64,000 nucleotides of DNA, taken from assembly GCF_036917775.1 (NCBI RefSeq), contig NZ_JBALEQ010000068.1, forward strand, positions 1 through 64,000, in the 5' to 3' direction. The translations under genes and the position numbers were made by a program. The notes below the pieces were generated by a model that saw only the letters and a list, made by a program, of their open reading frames with translations, had not been told where the DNA came from and made no database searches. The DNA is from Nostoc sp036917775 (GTDB lineage Bacteria > Cyanobacteriota > Cyanobacteriia > Cyanobacteriales > Nostocaceae). Shown here in pieces: positions 17,585-26,864 of the stretch. Numbering within the stretch: the stretch's first letter is position 1; every line of letters starts with the position of its first letter.

Positions 17585-18556
17585 TTACTCTTCTACCGTA
17601 TCTTTCATCTCAATAGTCAAATTAGGGAGTCCTTCTAGTTTTTCGGTAGGCTCAACTTCTTCTACTAATGGCACAAAAATCTTCAACCCACCTGGTATGC
17701 ACTTAATTTCTACTGGTGTTGTGCCGACTATTTCACCATCTAAAACAACCTTTTGCGGTGGCTCAGTCGTAATTTTAAATTGTTTGGCTCGCAGAAAGCC
17801 AATATCATCCCGATCTACGGCGTTACCTGTAGAAGCCGTTTGAAATAGATGGAATGTAGCAGCGATCGCTCCTGCTTTGTTGGCTGGAGCTACAATCGTT
17901 AAATCTAGTAAGCCATCATCATAAACCAAACCTGCTGGCCCCTGAGCTAAAACGGAAGTGGGAGGGGCGGCATTTGCAACTGTGACTGCACAGGCATTAG
18001 TTTTAATTATTCTGTCTTCTGTTTCAATTTCAACATCAAATTTATGTAAGCTTCTCAGTTGCTGAATTCCAGCGAAAACGTAGGCCATCATTCCAAAGCG
18101 ATTTTTGGCATCTCGGTCTGCCAATTCTACAGTTTCAGCTTCAAAGCCAATACCTGCCAAGAGTACCATTGGGCGATCGTTGCAATAGGCTACGTCTACA
18201 TGACGGGTTCCTCCCTGCAAAATTGTTTCACACGCACCTGCGATCGTGTCAGGAATTCCTAAAGCTGTGGCAAAGGCGTTTGCTGTTCCTCTGGAAATGA
18301 TGCCAAATGCAATATTAGTACCCACTAAAGCCGCCGCAGCTGCTGAGAGAGTCCCATCTCCCCCCGAAGCAATGATTGTATCTACCCCTCGCTCTACGGC
18401 TGCATAAGCTAGTTGATCTGCATCAATTTCTTGAGTTGTGAGATGAATATCTAGATCAATATCCGGCTCTAATATGGCTCGAATTTCTGCCAGTTCTATA
18501 TCTGGGTCTCCCTGACCCGCAACTGGATTAAAAATAAGACAGGCGGAACGCTTCAT
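17585..18556 (-). CDS. YegS/DagK-family lipid kinase
   Basis: The 323-residue protein belongs to the diacylglycerol/sphingosine kinase-like family: I-F-N-P-V-A-G-Q-G at the N-terminus, the catalytic nucleotide-binding S-G-G-D-G-T at about 64-69, and S-R-G-T-A-N-A-F-A at about 88-96. These enzymes phosphorylate lipids using ATP in the cytoplasm or at the inner face of the membrane; the substrate here is unknown. The last ten residues are acidic. It precedes the metallophosphoesterase on the same strand with a repeat between them. Confidence 0.9.
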   Translation of the reverse strand: MKRSACLIFNPVAGQGDPDIELAEIRAILEPDIDLDIHLTTQEIDADQLAYAAVERGVDTIIASGGDGTLSAAAAALVGTNIAFGIISRGTANAFATALGIPDTIAGACETILQGGTRHVDVAYCNDRPMVLLAGIGFEAETVELADRDAKNRFGMMAYVFAGIQQLRSLHKFDVEIETEDRIIKTNACAVTVANAAPPTSVLAQGPAGLVYDDGLLDLTIVAPANKAGAIAATFHLFQTASTGNAVDRDDIGFLRAKQFKITTEPPQKVVLDGEIVGTTPVEIKCIPGGLKIFVPLVEEVEPTEKLEGLPNLTIEMKDTVEE

Positions 18557-18748
18557 AAAATATAAAAGCTAAACTTTAGATCACTAAAATACCAAATTCT
18601 TTTTAGCATTCTTGTGAAATTTTGCCTTCCTGCTGACGGCTGGTTTATCTTTTGTAACAGGTTTATAAGCCTTCGGCGTTGAAAAATATCAATGCTGCAC
18701 ATTTTGGTATCTTTTGTCTATACTTGCCTAAACAATAAAATTTTTGTC

Positions 18749-19171
18749 ATGCGTCAATTATTACTAGTTTTGGCAAGTATGCTAACTTTTAGCAGTTTAA
18801 ATACCCCTTCAATGACAATGGCAGGCACAACGCCTGATTTAACCCAGATTCGTCTAGTTCAAAAATTTAACTGCAATAATCCTCAAACTCAAGCAGCAAT
18901 TAATGAATGCGCGAAGTTATCTTATCAGAACGCAGATAGAAAATTGAACCGAGCTTATCAACAATTGCTACCTACCTTAGAAAAATCTAGGAAACAGAAA
19001 TTGATTGCTGCACAACTTGCATGGGTAAAGTTTCGAGATACCAATTGTGAGTTTGAAAGAAGTAAATATGAGGGAGGGACTATTGCCCCTAGCATTTATG
19101 CTGGTTGTCTAGAAAATCTCACAAAACTGCGTACCCAAGAATTACAGGAATATCTTAAATCTGACCCTTAA
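18749..19171 (+). CDS. LprI-like (DUF1311) secreted protein
   Basis: Starting at the ATG at 18749, the product is 140 residues with a signal peptide (M-R-Q-L-L-L-V-L, cut near M-A-G). An upstream in-frame ATG at 18692 would add 19 residues before the signal peptide and is less likely. The mature part has the DUF1311/LprI pattern: C-x(n)-E-C, a Y-Q-x-L-L helix, A-Q-x-A-W-x-x-F-R-D-x-x-C and a late C. LprI proteins of other bacteria are lysozyme-inhibitor-like; the role in cyanobacteria is unknown. Confidence 0.8.
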   Translation: MRQLLLVLASMLTFSSLNTPSMTMAGTTPDLTQIRLVQKFNCNNPQTQAAINECAKLSYQNADRKLNRAYQQLLPTLEKSRKQKLIAAQLAWVKFRDTNCEFERSKYEGGTIAPSIYAGCLENLTKLRTQELQEYLKSDP

Positions 19172-19503
19172 GTAGTCTAAATAGAGTATTTCACAAATTG
19201 GTAGCGAAAAAAACTGAAACCTCTGCGAGCTTCTGTGCTACTCTGCGTTGAAAAATAGCATTCCTGGTACCTCATTACGGATTGCTAGCGGTGAAAAAGT
19301 GTGCGGACTTACACCAGGGTCATATTAACATCACCAGTGAAGTAGGAATAGGTACAACTTGTGCGATCGCTCTTCCATTAAAAGATTAAGTCTAATTAGT
19401 ATTGTTCGAGATTCCTCAAACCAGCTTTTGGTAAAGAATTGTAATCCAAAATCCAAAATCCAAAACCCAAAATTCTTATGAGTCCCTGACTACGGTAGTC
19501 TAG
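19172..19503. other. intergenic region with short tandem repeat
   Basis: This 332-bp gap contains an aaaatcc-type 7-mer repeat (19443-19475) just before hemC. I see no gene and no clear promoter. Confidence 0.5.
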
Positions 19504-19542
19504 ATGAGAGTGAATTTATCGCCTGCGATATTATATTGTTTT

Positions 19543-20514
19543 ATGACATCAGTTGTTTCTAGTCCCCCACGTACTATTCGGATCGGCTCGCGTAAAAGCC
19601 AACTTGCTCTGGTTCAGACCTACTGGGTACAAGAGCAACTCCAGAAAAGCTTTCCTGATATCACTTTTGAAGTCCACACCATGTCTACCCAAGGCGACAA
19701 AATCCTTGATGTAGCACTAGCTAAGATTGGCGATAAAGGACTTTTTACTAAAGAACTTGAAGTGGGAATGCTCAATCAAGAGATTGACTTTGCAGTTCAC
19801 TCCCTTAAGGATTTGCCGACTAACTTACCAGAAGGATTGACACTGGCAGCAATTACTGAACGGGAAAACCCAGCCGATGCCTTAGTTGTGCATGAAAAGC
19901 ACAAAGATAAACAAATCGATACTTTACCCGAAGGTGCAGTAATTGGGACATCTTCGCTGCGGCGGTTAGCACAGTTGCGCCACCACTTCCCCCACTTTAC
20001 TTTTAAAGATGTGCGGGGAAATTTGATTACACGATTGGCAAAACTGGATGCAGGCGAATACGATGCCTTAATTTTGGCAGCCGCAGGATTAGAAAGATTG
20101 GGAATGAGCGATCGCGTTCATCAAATTATCCCCAAAGAAATCTCCCTCCACGCCGTTGGACAAGGTGCTTTAGGGATAGAATGCCGTGCTGATGATAGTG
20201 AATTGCTAACTCTACTCAAAGCAATCGAACATCCTGCAACACGCGATCGCTGTCTCGCCGAGCGTTCTTTTTTACGCTCTTTAGAGGGCGGATGTCAAGT
20301 ACCTATTGGTGTAAATACAGAAATCTCTGGTGAGAATTTGACCTTAACAGGCATAGTTGCCAGTATAGATGGTCAAAAGTTGGTAAAAGATACCGTCACA
20401 GGAATTGCCAACAATGCCGAAGCGCTAGGCGCAGAACTAGCAGAATTATTACGGCAACAGGGAGCGCAAGAAATTTTATCAGAAATTTTTGCGGTCATTC
20501 AACGCGGTTCCTAA
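19543..20514 (+). CDS. hemC: hydroxymethylbilane synthase (porphobilinogen deaminase)
   Basis: HemC polymerises four porphobilinogens into hydroxymethylbilane, the tetrapyrrole precursor for heme, chlorophyll and phycobilins. Starting at ATG 19543 the protein is 323 residues, typical of the family. It has R-I-G-S-R-K-S-Q-L-A at the N-terminus, H-S-L-K-D-L-P, and the dipyrromethane-cofactor cysteine in E-G-G-C-Q-V-P near residue 251. An upstream in-frame GTG/ATG (from 19504) would add 13 residues with no family support. It is followed on the same strand by glgA, 131 bp away. Confidence 0.95.
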   Translation: MTSVVSSPPRTIRIGSRKSQLALVQTYWVQEQLQKSFPDITFEVHTMSTQGDKILDVALAKIGDKGLFTKELEVGMLNQEIDFAVHSLKDLPTNLPEGLTLAAITERENPADALVVHEKHKDKQIDTLPEGAVIGTSSLRRLAQLRHHFPHFTFKDVRGNLITRLAKLDAGEYDALILAAAGLERLGMSDRVHQIIPKEISLHAVGQGALGIECRADDSELLTLLKAIEHPATRDRCLAERSFLRSLEGGCQVPIGVNTEISGENLTLTGIVASIDGQKLVKDTVTGIANNAEALGAELAELLRQQGAQEILSEIFAVIQRGS

Positions 20515-20645
20515 GCAATTAGGCAAGCCGATGTGATTAGATAAGAATTGATCGTCGTTGTACCAAAGAAGCGATAAATTGCGTTGGTTGCGATCATCAA
20601 GTTAATTTGACAAATATAGACAGAATCGGGGAAGCAAAAATTACC

Positions 20646-22085
20646 ATGCGGATTCTATTTGTTGCAGCAGAAGCAGCACCCATTGCGAAAGTAGGAGGAA
20701 TGGGTGATGTTGTTGGGGCATTACCCAAATTTCTGAGAGAAATGGGGCATGATGTGCGGATATTCTTGCCTTACTATGGCTTCCTGCCAGACAAAATGGA
20801 AATTCCCAAAGAACCCATCTGGCGGGGGTCTGCCATGTTCCAGGAATTTGCTGTTTATGAAAGCGTTCTGCCTGGTACTGATGTTCCCTTGTACTTATTT
20901 GGACATCCCGTCTTCCTACCTCGCCGCATTTATTCTGGAGATGATGAAGATTGGCGGTTCACTTTCTTTGCCAATGGTGCAGCCGAGTTTGCCTGGAATT
21001 ACTGGAAACCAGAAATTATCCATTGTCATGACTGGCATACGGGGATGATTCCGGTGTGGATGCACCAAGATCCTGATATCACCACAGTGTTTACCATTCA
21101 TAACCTGGCTTATCAAGGGCCGTGGCGTTGGTATTTAGAGAAAATTACTTGGTGTCCTTGGTATATGCAGGGACACAACGTCATGGCGGCGGCGGTACAA
21201 TTTGCCAATAAGGTAAATACAGTTTCGCCCACTTATGCCGAGCAAATCAAGACAGCTGCTTATGGTGAAACCTTAGAAGGTTTGCTATCTTTTATTAGCG
21301 GTAAGTTATCTGGAATTATCAACGGTATTGATACCGAAGTTTATAATCCCGAAGATGACAAATATATTGCTCAAACCTTCACTACTGAGACTTTAGATAA
21401 ACGTAAGGCTAACAAAATTGCTTTGCAAGAAGAAGTAGGATTAGAAGTCAACTCCAAAGCCTTTTTAATTGGGATTGTTACCCGATTAGTGGAACAAAAA
21501 GGCATTGATTTGATATTGCAAATCCTTGATCGCTTCCTATCTTATACAGATGCACAGTTTGTTTTGTTGGGAACAGGCGATCGCTACTATGAAACTCAGA
21601 TGTGGCAATTAGCATCCCGTTTTCCTGGACGCATGGCAACTTACTTACTGTATAACGATGCCCTGTCTCGCCGAATTTATGCTGGTACTGATGCCTTCTT
21701 AATGCCTAGTCGTTTTGAACCATGCGGTATTAGCCAAATGATGTCTTTGCGCTACGGTTCTGTACCCATTGTCCGCCGTACAGGTGGATTAGTTGACACC
21801 GTAAGCCATCACGACCCCGAAAATGCCGCAGGTACTGGTTATTGCTTTGACCGCTATGAACCGCTAGACCTTTTCACTTGTATGATCCGAGCTTGGGAAG
21901 GCTTCCGTTTCAAACCGCAATGGCAAGAACTACAAAAACGGGGCATGAATGAAGATTTTAGTTGGTATAAATCTGCTAAAGAGTACGTGAAGTTGTACAG
22001 GTCAATTTATGGTTTGCCAGAAGAAGAGGAGACAGCAAAACCAGAGTTAGTGTTAAACGAAGCAGTTACCACTAGTAAATCCTAA
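20646..22085 (+). CDS. glgA: glycogen synthase (ADP-glucose type), GlgA2-like
   Basis: This GT5 glycosyltransferase adds ADP-glucose to growing glycogen. The ADP-glucose-binding K-V-G-G is at about residues 15-18, and the C-terminal E-P-C-G-I-S-Q and R-R-T-G-G-L motifs are intact. Starting at ATG 20646 it is 479 residues; a TTG 39 bp upstream also keeps the frame open but has no family support. The N-terminus R-I-L-F-V-A-A-E-A is typical of the second cyanobacterial isoform (GlgA2) rather than the K-A-G-G-L type. Confidence 0.93.
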   Translation: MRILFVAAEAAPIAKVGGMGDVVGALPKFLREMGHDVRIFLPYYGFLPDKMEIPKEPIWRGSAMFQEFAVYESVLPGTDVPLYLFGHPVFLPRRIYSGDDEDWRFTFFANGAAEFAWNYWKPEIIHCHDWHTGMIPVWMHQDPDITTVFTIHNLAYQGPWRWYLEKITWCPWYMQGHNVMAAAVQFANKVNTVSPTYAEQIKTAAYGETLEGLLSFISGKLSGIINGIDTEVYNPEDDKYIAQTFTTETLDKRKANKIALQEEVGLEVNSKAFLIGIVTRLVEQKGIDLILQILDRFLSYTDAQFVLLGTGDRYYETQMWQLASRFPGRMATYLLYNDALSRRIYAGTDAFLMPSRFEPCGISQMMSLRYGSVPIVRRTGGLVDTVSHHDPENAAGTGYCFDRYEPLDLFTCMIRAWEGFRFKPQWQELQKRGMNEDFSWYKSAKEYVKLYRSIYGLPEEEETAKPELVLNEAVTTSKS

Positions 22086-22259
22086 ACTGCCAGGGGCGTA
22101 CATTTCTGCGTCCCTAGCGTTTGGAACTAGTGAGTTCAACGAACCTTTCCTTGTCTTGAACTAAAGTTCAAGTTTCTCTCCCAATACGGGTTCGGTTAAG
22201 GTTTTTTGATGAAAAATCTAGATCGCAAAGATGCGATAAATCTCCGTCAAGACTATTGT

Positions 22260-22284
22260 AGAGACGGCGATTTATCGCGTCTCT
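22260..22284. terminator. inverted repeat between convergent glgA and cpeY, possible bidirectional terminator
   Basis: AGAGACG at 22260-22266 pairs with CGTCTCT at 22278-22284 around gcgatttatcg. The gene pair glgA/cpeY converges here. This sequence is also a common Nostoc repeat type. Confidence 0.45.
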
Positions 22285-22305
22285 TGCCTTAACCATGCTT
22301 TCAAT

Positions 22306-23580
22306 TTACGTATTGTCAATAGTTGCTTTCGCCCTAATTAACCAGTCACCATCATGAGCGCAAATTTCCCGACCAGAGGAATCTCCTAAGCGGTCTAGCG
22401 CCAATAAGCAAGCATATTTCAAATCCCAAATTGGCGTATTGAGGCAAATTTTGATCTCAGGAATTGCTCGTGAATCACCCAATTCACCAAGAGCGATCGC
22501 ACACGCCGCACGAGATTTCTGAAACTGGGGTTCGCGGTTGTGGAGGTTTTCTATTAACAAATCGTAGGCGGGAGCATATTTCAGCCAGCCGAAAAGTTTC
22601 ATGACATGATAATGAGCGCCATAATCGTTATATGCTTTATCCCCATAAGTTGTTAAAAGTGCTTGGGGTGCTTCTTGGGGATAAATATCTAGTAAAGTTT
22701 TTGTCGCCAAATAGCAGCGTCCAAAATCAGTTTCGTAGAGTTCGTTAATGACAAAATCTAATACCGGGGTCGCGTCATACTCATGTACTAAATCAAGGTC
22801 ATTTGGATGATCGTAAAGTACTTTTTCTAAGTAAGGTTGAATTTCTGTAAAGGTAATTTCACCACTGGGAACGCCTGCATCCAAAAGCATTCGCAAACCT
22901 CGTAAGCGAAACACCAAAGATACAGGACAACGCGCAATTTCTGGGATGGCTTTGTAGTAACGTGCATCAATTAAATCTTGAATGCAACCGCGCCGTGCAT
23001 TGACGCTAGAACTTTGCAGCAGCGCCATCACCTCAGTTATTTGGGAGTAGTCACCGCTAAAACGACAAACTGTAGCGATCGCAGCACTACGCGTAGGTTC
23101 ATCTTCAGCTTGAGTAAATTTATTTACACGTTCCAAAGACGGCTGATAATCAGCATTAGCTAAAGTGTGAATAATTACTCGATAAATTTGACCTGGTTTA
23201 TCCAGTAGCTGCGCCACTTCTTCAAGAATTTCTGGATCTTTAGTCCCAATTTCCCCGATCGCCCACACGGTATTTTCAATAGTATAAATATCATCATCTT
23301 TAAGGCACTGCCGAATTACAGGTAAAGCTGATTCCGCCTGCAATCGCCCCAGACTTTCCACAGCCTTGCGTCGAACAATGCGATGGTCTAACTCATCAGG
23401 ATTACTAGTTTCAATCGCTCGTACCAAAGCCGCGATCGACTGTTCAGTGGGATAATTAATCAGATGGGAAACAGCAATATACTTATCAGAAGCGTCTTCG
23501 AGTTGTTCTAATGGTGTATCGATAATTGCGATCGCTTGATCTTCTGTTAGCCCAAACATTTTAAAAAAACGTTTATCCAT
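22306..23580 (-). CDS. cpeY: phycoerythrobilin lyase CpeY
   Basis: CpeY attaches phycoerythrobilin to Cys82 of the phycoerythrin alpha subunit, working with CpeZ (known from Fremyella diplosiphon). The 424-residue HEAT-repeat protein fits the E/F lyase clan: repeated A-I-x-E-x-x-A-L-x helices, A-V-E-S-L-G-R-L-Q, W-A-I-G-E-I-G, and a C-terminal A-I-A-L-G-E-L-G. Length matches known CpeY. In Fremyella it is next to cpeZ; here the two are about 4 kb apart with other genes between. Confidence 0.85.
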   Translation of the reverse strand: MDKRFFKMFGLTEDQAIAIIDTPLEQLEDASDKYIAVSHLINYPTEQSIAALVRAIETSNPDELDHRIVRRKAVESLGRLQAESALPVIRQCLKDDDIYTIENTVWAIGEIGTKDPEILEEVAQLLDKPGQIYRVIIHTLANADYQPSLERVNKFTQAEDEPTRSAAIATVCRFSGDYSQITEVMALLQSSSVNARRGCIQDLIDARYYKAIPEIARCPVSLVFRLRGLRMLLDAGVPSGEITFTEIQPYLEKVLYDHPNDLDLVHEYDATPVLDFVINELYETDFGRCYLATKTLLDIYPQEAPQALLTTYGDKAYNDYGAHYHVMKLFGWLKYAPAYDLLIENLHNREPQFQKSRAACAIALGELGDSRAIPEIKICLNTPIWDLKYACLLALDRLGDSSGREICAHDGDWLIRAKATIDNT

Positions 23581-23861
23581 TGATCTATAAATGGCTTGTG
23601 GATAATTGCTCAGAGTTCATGTTTACTATCGTACTAGGGACTGGGGACTCCAAAATTTTTTTGTGTAAGCTCTGTTAGATGAAAGTTGCTATGTCTAGCG
23701 ACAAACCGCTTCGCATCTTCGTAGCCATTTTAAAATGATAAGAGTTCATAAGACTCATATTTAATTTTTGCAAAGCTAGGTACAACCAAAAAAGCTTTCT
23801 TTCCCATTGCCTATTGCTTTTTAAACCAAACTACTTCACAAATCAAAGCAGATACCTATAT

Positions 23862-24662
23862 ATGAATGACTATTTAGATGACTACGAATTTAACAACCTC
23901 GATTTTTACAGAAAAAATCATGGCTTACAGCTTTATTACAACTGGTCTGGATAAATTTGGTGGCAAGAAACACCAGACAAGCCAAAAGAAAAATTGTTCT
24001 CTATTATTGGGATGAATGCTACTAAAGTATTTCTCAAACCCGATCCTGAACATGGCGAAGTCGGGTATCGCATCAATAGAGAGTTGGGTTTATTTTGCGA
24101 TCCACATACTCAACAAATTCTGCATTTTTGGCAGTCACCGACAGCAAGTCAACCAGTACCAGTAGTTCACATTGCTAACCGGATTGTCCAAGGCTCAGTC
24201 AAACCAAAGAAATCTGTTATACCCAAAGGGAAAGGATACATTACCTCGGTTATGGAAATTCCTTTAGAATACCCACATCCTTTAGCAGGAGATAGTAAAT
24301 ATTTAGATTATTGCCCTGGAGAAAAGTTTAAGGGAGTTGAGTACTTTATATCAAATACTTGTCGACCTGATGCAACTGAAGTCCCGCCGGCTAAATGGGC
24401 GAGAGACTGTCCTTGGTTGCCCTGGATGAAGTTGGGTTATGCTCATCCAGCTAAATTAAGATTTGAAACAACAATATTTAGAGTAGATTCTTTTGAGCAG
24501 CTTCATCCTAGCTTGGTCGAGTTGGTAAGGACAAAAGTACCAATTTATGAGTTCACGCCAACAGAAAGCGATGAACCAAATGTGACAAGCATTCAATACT
24601 TTAAGAAAAATTTTGAATCCTACTTGCGAGGAAATATTTTCCCACTAGAGGAAACATCTTAA
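23862..24662 (+). pseudogene. DUF1838-like gene with an in-frame stop codon
   Basis: Reading from ATG 23862, 30 codons run to a TAA at 23952-23954; the same frame then continues open to 24662 with no other interruption. The junction reads ...Y-N-W-S-G-[stop]-I-W-W-Q-E, which looks like one protein in which a sense codon (for example CAA, Gln) has become TAA. The downstream part (222 residues from a TTG at 23994) resembles DUF1838-type proteins (H-G-E-V-G-Y-R, L-H-F-W, aromatic-rich). Function is unknown. It lies among bilin-lyase genes. A TTG restart downstream is possible, so some product may still be made. Confidence 0.7.
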
Positions 24663-25178
24663 AATAATTGGGAATTGGGAATGGGCGATTGTAAATAGAC
24701 CATGCTGTGCCTTTACGAAAGATATGGTTTTTAACCTTAATCTATTATTTGGTATTTCTTGTGAATGCGTAAGTCCTAAATAGTCAAGCCTTAACTGAAC
24801 CGTATTTGAATTAACTCTATAGCCTGTAGTTTTGCATCAGTTAGTTTTATGGCGTAACCATACTAGCGCGATATCTACGACGGGCTACACCTACACACTT
24901 CAACTTAAAAAACCTAGAAAACTTGCAGAACTTAGATCAAAAGCTGTAGTTGAGTTCGACTTTTGAAGATTTCTATCAAAAAGCTTTACCAGTGGTAACG
25001 CGATCTGAGAAGATCATAATATACGCATTTGCCAGCTACTTAGTTACTTGCCTCTTGCCAATCGTTCCATTTTATGTATTTGCTAAGTGTTGACCTTTAG
25101 CAAGTAACCAAATATAAACGATAGTCCAACACTGACTACACATCATTCATATAAACACGCATTTAGGAAACAAAAGTT
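24663..25178. other. intergenic region, no gene seen
   Basis: This 516-bp gap contains a gcgtaagtcc motif near 24766 and a dispersed repeat (gcgatatctacgacgggcta, near 24870). It probably carries the promoter for the small gene and cpeF that follow; I recognise no specific box. Confidence 0.5.
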
Positions 25179-25418
25179 ATGGATGAAACCTCAGAATTCA
25201 CAACAACCGATAACATAACTTCTCAAGATGTCGCCGAAGTGATTGCAGAACTTGAGCTATATCGGGAACGTCTCGTTCAAGAAACTACAGAAACAGCAAA
25301 ACGGGCGAAGTTGATGAGGGTAAATGTTATGGCACAACTGGAGCCTGAACTTGCTAAAATTGATTCTGCCCTCCAAGAACTGCGTAATCAGCAAGCAGCT
25401 CTGAGCGTCAATAACTAG
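25179..25418 (+). CDS. small coiled-coil hypothetical protein upstream of cpeF
   Basis: The 79-residue acidic protein is almost all helix-forming (E-L-E-L-Y-R-E-R-L, then A-K-R-A-K-L-M-R and L-E-P-E-L-A-K-I-D-S-A-L-Q-E-L-R-N-Q-Q), probably a short coiled coil. It has no cysteine. I recognise no family. The stop is 32 bp before the cpeF-like start on the same strand, so the two are probably one transcription unit, suggesting a role tied to phycobiliprotein assembly, which is inference only. Confidence 0.65.
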   Translation: MDETSEFTTTDNITSQDVAEVIAELELYRERLVQETTETAKRAKLMRVNVMAQLEPELAKIDSALQELRNQQAALSVNN

Positions 25419-25450
25419 TAATCATCTTGATAATTTAGCTATAAGTCATA

Positions 25451-26359
25451 ATGCTCGACTCGAAAACTCAATCCGGGGAAGATTCGTTACATCTTTCCCA
25501 GGCAGAAACTGATGCAATACTAGCAGCAGTGAATGAGCAATTAGCCTTAAACTCCTTCAACCCTGATGATCAAGAACTACTCAAGCAGATGATTGAGAGT
25601 ATGGGAGACTCACGGGGGATGGTTAGGTTGAGTTTTGCAGAGGCGCTGGGTAAAGTCGGTAAACCCGCGACCCCTTTGTTAATGGAAGCTGTGGCAAATC
25701 ACCCCAACCCAGTTGTACGTAGAGCCAGCGCCAAAACCCTGACACTGATTGCCGATCCGATCGCAGTTCCCACTTTGGTTAATGCCCTCTTAAATGACGA
25801 AGATACGGTGGTTAAAACCTCGGCGGTGGGGGGGCTTGCCAAAATTGGCGAGGCAGCTGTACCAGCATTGCTACAAATCTTAGCATCAAGCGAGTATCCA
25901 GAAAGTGCCAAAGGTCATGCGGTATGGGCGTTGGGATTTATTGGAGCAGAGGCGAAGGAGCATTTATATCGAGAAATTAACTCAGACTGGGCTGATGTTC
26001 GTGCTGCGGTGGTGGGTGCGATCGCTAAAATTGCTGAAGAAGGTACTGAAGAAGGAGCATTTCACATTCTAGTGAACGCTCTCACCGATTCATCTCTAAT
26101 GGTGCGGTGTGAAGCGGCCTCTGCTTTGGGCAGTCTGGCTTATCAACCCGCGATTCCTAATCTAGTTGAGTTACTGCATCATCCCGATTGGGAAACCCGA
26201 AAAGCGGCGGCTCTAGCATTAATGAAAATTGGCGATCGCACTGCCTTAGAACCACTGCAAGCCGCATTAACCCAAGAACAGGAAGTAGGAGTTCAGGCGG
26301 TGATCAAGTTAGCGATTTCTCAAATTGAGAGACAGTTAGAGGAAGATTCTTGGGAATAG
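25451..26359 (+). CDS. cpeF: HEAT-repeat bilin lyase, CpeF-like
   Basis: The 302-residue protein has HEAT repeats (A-L-G-K-V-G-K-P-A, W-A-L-G-F-I-G, A-L-G-S-L-A-Y, A-L-M-K-I-G-D) and belongs to the E/F lyase clan. In Fremyella, CpeF attaches the doubly linked phycoerythrobilin to the phycoerythrin beta subunit; MpeU/MpeV of marine Synechococcus are relatives. Length and place in the phycoerythrin cluster fit CpeF. It could instead be another E/F clan member, so the symbol is given with moderate confidence. Confidence 0.65.
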   Translation: MLDSKTQSGEDSLHLSQAETDAILAAVNEQLALNSFNPDDQELLKQMIESMGDSRGMVRLSFAEALGKVGKPATPLLMEAVANHPNPVVRRASAKTLTLIADPIAVPTLVNALLNDEDTVVKTSAVGGLAKIGEAAVPALLQILASSEYPESAKGHAVWALGFIGAEAKEHLYREINSDWADVRAAVVGAIAKIAEEGTEEGAFHILVNALTDSSLMVRCEAASALGSLAYQPAIPNLVELLHHPDWETRKAAALALMKIGDRTALEPLQAALTQEQEVGVQAVIKLAISQIERQLEEDSWE

Positions 26360-26436
26360 GGTATGTATATTTACATCTTGACATTTTCCTCTCTTTTTGA
26401 GAGTATTTAATTAGCAATTAGTTTTTTATTGATCAA

Positions 26437-26522
26437 GACTTACGCAAAAAATAGCCTAAACCCTAATTTCCAGGTAGGGGAATTCATGAATTGCCCCTAT
26501 TGCGTGTATTTTTGCGTAAGTC
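26437..26522. repeat. 86-bp palindromic MITE-like element
   Basis: Left end GACTTACGCAAAAAATA (26437-26453) is inverted at the right end (26507-26522) with one base missing. Inside is a second palindrome, taggggaattcatgaattg followed by cccta (26475-26499). It lies just upstream of higB, after cpeF. Related cores occur at 55733-55764, and the gacttacgca end recurs at 29519-29566. Confidence 0.7.
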
Positions 26523-26564
26523 CTATTGATTATTAATAAATATAGACAAAGAACGTAAAGAAAA

Positions 26565-26864
26565 ATGCATCTGATTGCGATTCGTAACCTCCGCATTGAT
26601 GCTGCCCAGTACACCGATGTCAAAAAGCAAATTGACGGCTGGTACGCAACCGTCAAAAAAGTGGAATGGCGGAACTTGGAGGACGTTCGTCAGATTTATC
26701 GCGATGCGGAAGCGGTTGGAAATTTTACTGTATTTAATATCAAAGGGAATGACTATCGCCTGATTGTCGGTATTGATTACGAAAACCAAACGGTTTATTA
26801 CAAATACTTTCTAACTCACACTGAATACGACAAAGGTAAATGGAAAAATGACCCTTACTTTTGA
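26565..26864 (+). CDS. higB: HigB-type toxin
   Basis: The 99-residue protein looks like the HigB/RelE-superfamily mRNA interferase (H-L-I-A near the start, W-x-x-x-x-D-V-R-Q, R-L-I-V-G-I-D-Y, V-Y-Y-K-Y-F-L-T-H-T-E-Y-D-K-G-K-W). HigB cleaves mRNA in the ribosome unless bound by HigA. It overlaps the antitoxin by 17 bp, the normal toxin-first order for higBA. The pair interrupts the phycoerythrin island between cpeF and cpeZ and probably arrived by horizontal transfer. Confidence 0.85.
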   Translation: MHLIAIRNLRIDAAQYTDVKKQIDGWYATVKKVEWRNLEDVRQIYRDAEAVGNFTVFNIKGNDYRLIVGIDYENQTVYYKYFLTHTEYDKGKWKNDPYF

